A stretch of 64,000 nt of DNA, from contig NZ_CP066167.1 in the NCBI RefSeq assembly GCF_016132545.1, positions 3,842,001-3,906,000 on the forward strand. Reading direction: 5' to 3'. A model generated the notes under the pieces. It had not been told where the DNA came from and did no database searches. It saw only the letters and a list, made by a program, of their open reading frames with translations. Shown here piece by piece: positions 58,350 to 64,000 of this stretch. The stretch's first letter is position 1. Every line of letters starts with the position of its first letter. The position numbers and the translations under genes are program-made. Source of the DNA: Spongiibacter nanhainus (lineage in GTDB: Bacteria > Pseudomonadota > Gammaproteobacteria > Pseudomonadales > Spongiibacteraceae).

Positions 58350-58404
58350 TATCTGCCCTCATTTACTGGTCAATAAAGCCCATTATGGTAGCGAGTTCGC
58401 AGCG

Positions 58405-59292
58405 CTATGGCGACGGCTCATTTGCCGGCGGCGGTGTGCCCCGGTCACCCTTTGCTGCACCGCGACTTGAGGTGCTACTTGCGGTGGAAGACGACCCCCT
58501 GATCACCGCCTCTTTGGCAGCCACATATTCCTCATCGCTCAGGCGGCCGCTGGCATGCAGCTCGGACAGGCGCTGCAGTTCGTCAACCAACTTCTCGCCA
58601 GGGCTTTGCTCGGGAAGGGGGCAGATTTCCTGCTGCTCAACCTCCACCAGCCCCAACCAGCTGCCCAATTTGCGAAAAATCCGCGACACCCCCCGCCACA
58701 GTTTGGGCAGCAGCCAGATCACCAGCAGGATAAATACGGTAAAGATGGCAAGGAAAATCAACGGGTGGTTGAGAGCGACCCACAGACCACCAATCACCGC
58801 CACATCTTCACTGATGGAGGCAAGCCAATTGGTGACCGGCTCCGGCGAGGTATTGATCATCACCCGACTACTGGCCTTGGCAGCGTGAGTCACCGAGGTT
58901 ACCGAGCCCCCCACGATACCCGCGGCCAATTGCAGCGCCGGGCTGACATCGCCAACACTACTGGCCGCCAGCAGGGCCCCGGCAGGAATGCGAATAAAGG
59001 TGTGCAGGGTATCCCAGCCGGTATCCACACCGGGGACTTTATCGGCAAAAAACTCCACGCCGTACATCAGCACCGCCGCCATGATCACCGCTGGGTCCTG
59101 AACAATTTCCAGGCTCTCCGGCAGATCGATACCCCCCATGGAACCGCCCAGGCCCAATACCAAAATGGCGGCGTAGAGGTTGATACCACTGGCCCAGGCG
59201 ACGCCCATCGTCACCGAGATTATGCTGATCAACTGCTGATATTCTTCCAAGGCTGGCGCCCTCCTGGGATACACGTGCCGAAATCGCGGCAT
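58405..59292 (-). CDS. DUF4126 membrane protein with C-terminal SHOCT domain
   Basis: 295 residues. The first 190 have about five hydrophobic segments and the DUF4126 pattern (GINLYAAILVLGLGG, FFADKVPGVDTGWDTLHTFIRIPAGALLAA). A further membrane helix (about 183-203) and amphipathic stretch follow. Near the end, LQRLSELHASGRLSDEEYVAAK is a SHOCT motif (about 240-265), and a Ser/Pro-rich tail finishes the protein. The start is uncertain: the ATG has no ribosome binding site, and MGVAWASG at residue 29 could be the true start. Function is unknown. Confidence 0.8.
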   Translation of the reverse strand: MPRFRHVYPRRAPALEEYQQLISIISVTMGVAWASGINLYAAILVLGLGGSMGGIDLPESLEIVQDPAVIMAAVLMYGVEFFADKVPGVDTGWDTLHTFIRIPAGALLAASSVGDVSPALQLAAGIVGGSVTSVTHAAKASSRVMINTSPEPVTNWLASISEDVAVIGGLWVALNHPLIFLAIFTVFILLVIWLLPKLWRGVSRIFRKLGSWLGLVEVEQQEICPLPEQSPGEKLVDELQRLSELHASGRLSDEEYVAAKEAVIRGSSSTASSTSSRGAAKGDRGTPPPANEPSP

Positions 59293-59396
59293 TATTGCTC
59301 AATCGGTGACCGAAAGCGTCAAGGACTTCGACCGCATCGGTCAATGGATTGGACCACCAAACCCGTAGTATTTCACCACGATTGTGGAGAATTCCG

Positions 59397-60218
59397 ATGT
59401 CTCAAGACCCTGACTACCGCCTCAACCCCGACTACGGCCCGGGGCGATACCGCCGCCGCATCGAGCTGGTGGCCGGTGACGGCTGGGTAGACGGCGAGCT
59501 GGAGGATACCAATCACGGCTTTCGCTGCCGCCTCCACCACGACGGTAAGCAGGTCACCCGGGTCACCGGCGAGGCTCTGCGCATCCCGTTCACCACTTGC
59601 CCGGGCGCGGTTGAACCGCTGAAGGCCCTTGCTGGGCTCCCCCTGGTCGACGACGCCAGTGCCATTATTGCCCAAACCCAGCCCAACGAGCACTGCACTC
59701 ACCTGTTTGATCTTACCGTGCTGGCGCTGTGCCATGCCGCCCGGGTGTCCACTAGCGCCACCGCCAAGCGCCGCCGACGTATCGACATCGTTATTGAAGA
59801 TCAACCCGACCAACAGCCCGCGCCGGCCGAAGTCTACATCGACGACCGCCTGATCCACCGCTGGCTGACCCTGGATTGGCAGATTGTCGAACCCCAAGCC
59901 CTGGCGGGGCGGGGGCTGTACAAAGGTTTTACCGCCTGGGCTTCGGAGACCTTCGACGGCGAGCAAAGCGAAGCCGCCTTCGCCCTGCAAAAAGGCTATT
60001 TTGTGGGCAGCGCCCGGCGCTTCGACCTGTCGGCACTGGTGGGCAAATCCGCCAACGACGAGCGAGATTATATGCTGGGAGCCTGCTACACCTACAGTTC
60101 ACCTCAGATCGAGCGGGCGCGGAGGACGGCGGGTTCGGTACGGGATTTCAGCGATACACCGGAGCAGTTGCTGCAGTTCGTCGACGCCCGCGGCGCCGCA
60201 ACTGACGGTGCGACATGA
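59397..60218 (+). CDS. DUF2889 protein
   Basis: 273 residues from the ATG at 59397 (GGAG 7 bases upstream). It is a soluble protein with DGWVDGELEDTNHGFRCRLHHDG near the start and NEHCTHLFDLTVLALCHAAR in the middle (about 98-117), the PF11136 pattern. No catalytic function is established; homologues often sit among acyl-CoA or steroid catabolic genes. Here it is divergent from DUF4126 with a 104-base gap and no such neighbours. Confidence 0.82.
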   Translation: MSQDPDYRLNPDYGPGRYRRRIELVAGDGWVDGELEDTNHGFRCRLHHDGKQVTRVTGEALRIPFTTCPGAVEPLKALAGLPLVDDASAIIAQTQPNEHCTHLFDLTVLALCHAARVSTSATAKRRRRIDIVIEDQPDQQPAPAEVYIDDRLIHRWLTLDWQIVEPQALAGRGLYKGFTAWASETFDGEQSEAAFALQKGYFVGSARRFDLSALVGKSANDERDYMLGACYTYSSPQIERARRTAGSVRDFSDTPEQLLQFVDARGAATDGAT

Positions 60219-60267
60219 AGCACTACGACACGCGCTACGTAGATAAGGGTAACTACGAATGTTGCCG

Positions 60268-60345
60268 AACGGCGGGCGGGGGTAATCTACAACCATGGTC
60301 AGTCAACATAGCGTTGACCAAACGTCTCCATAGTAGCACCCCCGC
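60268..60345 (+). ncRNA. candidate structured RNA before the SIMPL gene
   Basis: GCGGGGGT (60276-60283) pairs with ACCCCCGC (60338-60345) as a closing helix. Inside lies GTCAAC-ATAGC-GTTGAC (60302-60318), which can switch with the alternative TGGTCA/TGACCA pairing (60296-60301 with 60315-60320). A strong terminator follows 4 bases later. No ORF with a ribosome binding site is present. The promoter is not clear, and it could be the structured 3' end of the DUF2889 transcript. Confidence 0.4.
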
Positions 60346-60348
60346 TTG

Positions 60349-60374
60349 GCACCCACACTCTGGGTGCTTTTTTT
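60349..60374 (+). terminator. Rho-independent terminator of the DUF2889/ncRNA region
   Basis: GCACCCA (60349-60355), 5-nt loop, TGGGTGC (60361-60367), then TTTTTTT (60368-60374). Confidence 0.92.
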
Positions 60375-60424
60375 ATGCCTGTCGATCGGGGCTTACTCTT
60401 AGCAAAGAGACAAGCCCGTCACCG

Positions 60425-61123
60425 CTATTTGAGCAGGAACACCGCGTTGAGGTTGACCGACAGGGTCTCGGTACCAAAACTCACCGGCATCTCTGCGGCA
60501 CCGGCCTTGGCATCCATCGCCATCATCACCCGCTCCGGGCGCGGCGCACTGACGCCCATTTTTTGAACGTGGTAGACGCCTTTGACGCGGCCGCCGAAAC
60601 CCCCAGCCAGCAGCTCCGCCTGCCGCTTGGCCTCGGCGATGGCCCGCTCAGTAGCCCGATCCAGCAGGGCATCGCGGCGAGACAGATCGAACTCAACATT
60701 GCCCAGCTCGTCGATCCCCGCCGCCAGCAAACCGTCGACCAATTGGCCGTAGCGGGACAGGTCCCGCAGCGTCAAATCGACCCGGCGCTCCACCCGCTGC
60801 CCCAACAAGGTGCGCTCGCCGTCGCGCCACTGGTAATCCGGAAACACCCGAATCTGCGACGCGGTAATGTCCTCCTCAGCCAAGCCCAGCTTGGCGGCCA
60901 CATCCAGCACTGCCTGCACACGGCGATCCACCGACTGCTTGGCCGGCGCCGAGGTTTTGGCGGTCTCGCTAATCTGCAGTCGCAGCTGCGCCATATCCGG
61001 CACCGCGTCCACCTCACCCCGGGCACTGACCACAATATGTGGCGCGTCGGGCAAATTGGCGCCCACGGCAAAGACCGGCGCGCCAAGAAGCAGCAAAATA
61101 ACGGCAAGTTTTTGAATTTTCAT
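60425..61123 (-). CDS. SIMPL domain (DUF541) secreted protein
   Basis: 232 residues with a signal peptide (LAVILLLLGAPVFAVGA). The SIMPL pattern is seen in VSARGEVDAVPDMAQLRLQISE near the start, DITASQIRVFPDYQWRDG, and ERAIAEAKRQAELLAGGFGG in the middle. Members are periplasmic or exported proteins of unclear role, some linked to oxidative stress. The gene stands alone between the candidate RNA and the divergent aldehyde dehydrogenase. Confidence 0.88.
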   Translation of the reverse strand: MKIQKLAVILLLLGAPVFAVGANLPDAPHIVVSARGEVDAVPDMAQLRLQISETAKTSAPAKQSVDRRVQAVLDVAAKLGLAEEDITASQIRVFPDYQWRDGERTLLGQRVERRVDLTLRDLSRYGQLVDGLLAAGIDELGNVEFDLSRRDALLDRATERAIAEAKRQAELLAGGFGGRVKGVYHVQKMGVSAPRPERVMMAMDAKAGAAEMPVSFGTETLSVNLNAVFLLK

Positions 61124-61222
61124 TTCCGTAGTCCATCCTTATTCACATTAATCCATGAGCGGTTGTGTCTGGCCATTTCCCGCCAGGCCAGCTTGGCCGC
61201 GACATAATTGGAGCACAGTCCC

Positions 61223-62674
61223 ATGAACAGCCAAATTCCCGATACCGGCGCAGCCAACCACATTCACACGATCCTGCAAAAGCAACGCGCCGCTTTTCAG
61301 CGCGAGGGTGCTGTCAGTGCCCAGGTTCGCCAGGACCGCATCCAACGTATTATCGACCTGGTGTTTGACAATCGCGAGCAGCTGGTCGCCAGCCTGGCCG
61401 AGGATTTTGGCCACCGCAGCCATCACCAATCGTTAATGTCTGACATCTACGCCACCCTGGAGTGCCTTAAACACAGCAAGAAACACCTCAAGTCGTGGAT
61501 GAAGAGTGAGCGCCGCTCCGCACCCTTCCCCATGAACCTGCTGGGCGCCAAGGCCCGGGTGGAATACCACCCCAAAGGCGTGGTGGGCATCATCGGCACC
61601 TGGAACTTCCCGGTAAATACTATTTTTGCCCCCCTCGGTGGTGTCTTTGCCGCCGGCAACCGGGCGATGATCAAGTGCTCGGAAATCACCCCCAAAACCG
61701 GTGAACTGATCGAGACCTTGGTTAAGAAGTATTTTGACGACGAAGAACTGGTCGCCATCAACGGCGGCCCCGATGTCGGCGCCAGCTTCTCCGCCGCGCC
61801 CTTTGACCACATTATCTTTACCGGCGCCACCTCGATTGGCCGCCATATTCTCCATGCCGCCGCCGATAACCTGACGCCGGTGACCCTGGAGCTAGGAGGC
61901 AAGTCGCCGGTCATTATCGCCGACGACTACGACCTGCAGGAGGCCGTGGAGCGCATCATCAATGGCAAGATCCTCAATCAGGGTCAAGTGTGCCTGTCGC
62001 CGGATTACATTTTTGTGCCCAAGGACAAGCTCGAAGACTTCAATACCCGCTGCATGGACTATCTGGGCAAGCTCTTCGCCTCTATTCTGGACAATCCCGA
62101 CTACACCTCGGTGGTGAATGCTCGTCACTTCCAGCGTCTGCAAGCTTACCTGGGGGATGCCCGCCAGAACGGCGCCGATATCCGCGAATTCAATCCCGCC
62201 AACGAGGATTTCAGCCAGCAGCAAGGCGCCCACAAGATACCCCTCACACTGGTGATCAACCCCGGCGACGAGCTGCTGGTGTCCAAAGAAGAATTGTTTG
62301 GCCCGGTGATCGTGGTGCGCAGCTACGAGAAACTGCAGGATTGCCTGGACTACGTCCGCGCCCGTCCTCACCCCTTGGCGCTGTACTACTTTGGCAATAG
62401 CAAGTCCGAGCAGCGCTATGTGCTGGACAACAGCACATCGGGTGCCGTAACCATTAACGACGTTATCTTCCACGTCAGTTGCGAAGACCTGCCCTTTGGC
62501 GGCATCGGCCCCAGCGGCATGGGCAACTACCACGGTCTGGACGGCTTCAAGACCTTCAGCCACCCCCGTGCCGTTTACACCCAGAGCAAAATCAACTTTC
62601 AGCGCCTGGGCGGCATGATCCCTCCCTATGGCGACAAGTGCGACAAAACCCTCAAAACCATGATCCGCAAATAA
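61223..62674 (+). CDS. coniferyl aldehyde dehydrogenase (CalB-like)
   Basis: NAD(P)-dependent aldehyde dehydrogenase of 483 residues (GGAG 9 bases before the ATG at 61223). Class blocks: GIIGTWNFPVNTIFAPLGGVFAAGN, LELGGKSPVI (catalytic Glu), GQVCLSPDY (catalytic Cys, near residue 255) and KEELFGPVI. The GTWNFP and ELGGKSP forms and the length fit the coniferyl-aldehyde group, which also includes general long-chain/aromatic aldehyde dehydrogenases. No lignin-degradation gene is nearby, so the natural substrate may be another aldehyde. Confidence 0.88.
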   Translation: MNSQIPDTGAANHIHTILQKQRAAFQREGAVSAQVRQDRIQRIIDLVFDNREQLVASLAEDFGHRSHHQSLMSDIYATLECLKHSKKHLKSWMKSERRSAPFPMNLLGAKARVEYHPKGVVGIIGTWNFPVNTIFAPLGGVFAAGNRAMIKCSEITPKTGELIETLVKKYFDDEELVAINGGPDVGASFSAAPFDHIIFTGATSIGRHILHAAADNLTPVTLELGGKSPVIIADDYDLQEAVERIINGKILNQGQVCLSPDYIFVPKDKLEDFNTRCMDYLGKLFASILDNPDYTSVVNARHFQRLQAYLGDARQNGADIREFNPANEDFSQQQGAHKIPLTLVINPGDELLVSKEELFGPVIVVRSYEKLQDCLDYVRARPHPLALYYFGNSKSEQRYVLDNSTSGAVTINDVIFHVSCEDLPFGGIGPSGMGNYHGLDGFKTFSHPRAVYTQSKINFQRLGGMIPPYGDKCDKTLKTMIRK

Positions 62675-62697
62675 ACCCACCGCAGTTTTCGCCTGAG

Positions 62698-62734
62698 AAC
62701 GGCCGCGCACAGCTGATGTGCGCGGCCGTTTTTT
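62698..62734 (+). terminator. terminator after the aldehyde dehydrogenase
   Basis: AACGGCCGCGCAC (62698-62710) pairs with GTGCGCGGCCGTT (62718-62730) as a 13-bp perfect stem, followed by TTTT. Confidence 0.94.
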
Positions 62735-62805
62735 CATTTGGCGCTATGTAGCGAATCCCCCCAGCTGTGCTAGGCTCCACAGACTACTGCCACTTAGGAG
62801 GCTTT

Positions 62806-63267
62806 GTGTCCGACAACGCACTTTCGGAAACCCGCACTCTGGGATGGCGGGAATTTATCGACCTGCCCGACCTGGGGCTGTATAACATCAAGGCCAAAGT
62901 CGACACCGGCGCCCGCAGTTCTTCTATACATGCCTTCGACATTCAGCCCGAGGAACAAGACGGCCAACAGTGGGTCAACTTCAAAGTGCACCCTTTACAG
63001 CACGATGACAGCGAAGTCGTCCAGTGCCGAGCGCCCGTCAAGGACTCCCGACAAGTGACCGACTCCGGCGGACACCGCACCCAACGCTACGTAATCGACA
63101 CCACCTTCAATTTGGGTGGCGAGCAGTTCACGGCCGAAGTCACCCTGGCCGACCGCGGCAATATGCTGTTTCGCATGTTGATTGGCCGTACTGCCATGAA
63201 CGGGCGCTACTTGGTCGACCCCAAGCTCTCCTACTGTGTCAGCCACCAACCCCAGACCACCGAATAG
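62806..63267 (+). CDS. rimB: RimB-like retropepsin/zinc-protease-fold protein
   Basis: 153 residues from the GTG at 62806 (GGAGG 4 bases upstream). The signature KVDTGARSSSIHAF (about 32-45) is the Asp-Thr-Gly active-site pattern of the PF05618 group, and LIGRTAMNGRYLVDP (about 127-141) is conserved in the C-terminal half. In Pseudomonas, RimB is encoded between RimA and RimK and modulates RimK activity. Here rimK follows directly and no rimA is seen. Confidence 0.85.
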   Translation: MSDNALSETRTLGWREFIDLPDLGLYNIKAKVDTGARSSSIHAFDIQPEEQDGQQWVNFKVHPLQHDDSEVVQCRAPVKDSRQVTDSGGHRTQRYVIDTTFNLGGEQFTAEVTLADRGNMLFRMLIGRTAMNGRYLVDPKLSYCVSHQPQTTE

Positions 63268-63315
63268 CTTCTATAAACCTTCCTTTTATAAAACTAGGAC
63301 CTATCGAGTTTCGCT

Positions 63316-64000
63316 ATGAAAATCGCCATTTTGTCCCGTAACAGCCGCCTCTACTCCACCCGCCGCCTGGTCGAGGCCTGCAAAGAGCAAGGTCACGAAG
63401 TCCAGGTGCTGGATACTTTGAAGTGCTACATGGAGCTGAGCTCCGAAGAGCCCGCCGTGTGGTACAAAGGCGAAAAACTGGAGGGCTTTGATGCCGTCAT
63501 CCCCCGCATCGGTGCCTCCATCACCACCTACGGCTTGGCCGTTATCCGTCAGTTTGAAATGATGGGCACCTACAGCCTGACCGAATCGGTGGCCCTGGGC
63601 CGCTCCCGGGACAAGTTGCGAGCCCTGCAGCTGCTGTCCCGCAAAAAAATCGGCATGCCGGTAACCAGCTTTGCCCACGAAGTTCACAACACCAAGGAGC
63701 TGATCAAGCTGGTGGGCGGCGCACCGCTGGTGGTCAAACTGCTGGCTGGTACTCAAGGGCGTGGCGTGGTACTGGCGGAGACTGCCAAGGCCGCAGAGTC
63801 GGTTATCGACGCCTTCCGTGAACTGAAGGCTGACTTTCTGGTACAGGAATTTATCAAGGAAGCCGGCGGCTCCGATGTGCGCTGCCTGGTGATTGGCCGC
63901 AAGGTGGTGGCCGCTATGCAACGCAATGCTGCCAGCGGCGAGTTCCGCTCCAACCTGCACCGGGGCGGCACCGCGGAGCTGACCAAGCTTACCCCGGCCG
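63316..64000 (+). CDS. rimK: ribosomal protein S6 glutamate ligase RimK, N-terminal 228 residues
   Basis: The ATG is at 63316 and the reading frame is open to the window end, so only about three quarters of the gene (usually near 300 residues) is present. The start [21 protein letters not shown] and [24 protein letters not shown] match RimK. The ATP-grasp fold shows [19 protein letters not shown] and [20 protein letters not shown]. RimK adds glutamates to the C-terminus of ribosomal protein S6. It is 48 bases after rimB. Confidence 0.95.
   Translation, partial: MKIAILSRNSRLYSTRRLVEACKEQGHEVQVLDTLKCYMELSSEEPAVWYKGEKLEGFDAVIPRIGASITTYGLAVIRQFEMMGTYSLTESVALGRSRDKLRALQLLSRKKIGMPVTSFAHEVHNTKELIKLVGGAPLVVKLLAGTQGRGVVLAETAKAAESVIDAFRELKADFLVQEFIKEAGGSDVRCLVIGRKVVAAMQRNAASGEFRSNLHRGGTAELTKLTPA

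Noticed and set aside
61223-62674. Lignin-degradation cluster around coniferyl aldehyde dehydrogenase
   Set aside because: No other aromatic-degradation gene is nearby; the enzyme group also handles unrelated aldehydes.

Overview
The window looks like chromosomal DNA from a GC-rich aquatic gammaproteobacterium. The closest fit is the Pseudomonadales/Cellvibrionales side (Spongiibacteraceae-like). This rests on gene order: trxA-rho-ubiD; tolC next to yqiB-cpdA-yqiA-parE; and an FKBP - AlgP-like - TIGR02444 - YheS block shared with Pseudomonas. No sequence search was run, so the placement is an inference. There is no rRNA, CRISPR array, transposase, integrase or prophage. One complete tRNA, tRNA-Arg(CCG), is present.

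Layout. 1-830 has no convincing gene. 831-5814 (minus) is a LapE/LapB/LapC-type type I secretion operon with no substrate in view. 6184-9957 holds rep helicase, a lipoprotein serine protease and a cytochrome c5-type protein, separated by REP-like repeats. 9958-17746 carries parE, yqiA, cpdA and yqiB (minus), tolC (plus), then waaA and elbB (minus). 18075-22938 carries trxA, rho, ubiD, hemW and a small conserved protein. 22971-34296 is mainly metabolic (SDR, Nudix, diguanylate cyclase, S9 peptidase, MscS channel, ilvD, pyruvate kinase, Old Yellow Enzyme-like protein). 34319-35600 is a small irregular region: a tRNA promoter facing a truncated tRNA copy, the intact tRNA-Arg, and a MAPEG gene bracketed by two similar repeat pairs.

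35619-43469 encodes a large MscS-type channel, a GluR0-like ligand-gated K+ channel candidate and an RND efflux pair. 43512-45570 holds SirB2, a divergent truncated haemoglobin/NsrR pair with two good NsrR boxes between them, an RND relic and a 28-residue membrane ORF. 45570-53755 has an SRPBCC-SDR fusion, a TIGR01777 epimerase, the FKBP/AlgP/TIGR02444/YheS block, a methyltransferase and a 2OG-Fe(II) oxygenase. 53810-60218 has a Bcr/CflA transporter with divergent MarR regulator and palindromic operators, an orphan TpsB with an OmpA-like protein, DUF4126-SHOCT and DUF2889. 60219-64000 has a candidate structured RNA, SIMPL, coniferyl aldehyde dehydrogenase, and RimB-RimK (rimK runs off the right edge).

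Most of the window is core genome. The parts most worth a second look are the GluR0-like channel, the interrupted tRNA-Arg locus, the NsrR/truncated haemoglobin divergon, the repeat-flanked MAPEG gene, the structured intergenic regions after ilvD and before the SIMPL gene, and the signal-peptide-less TpsB.
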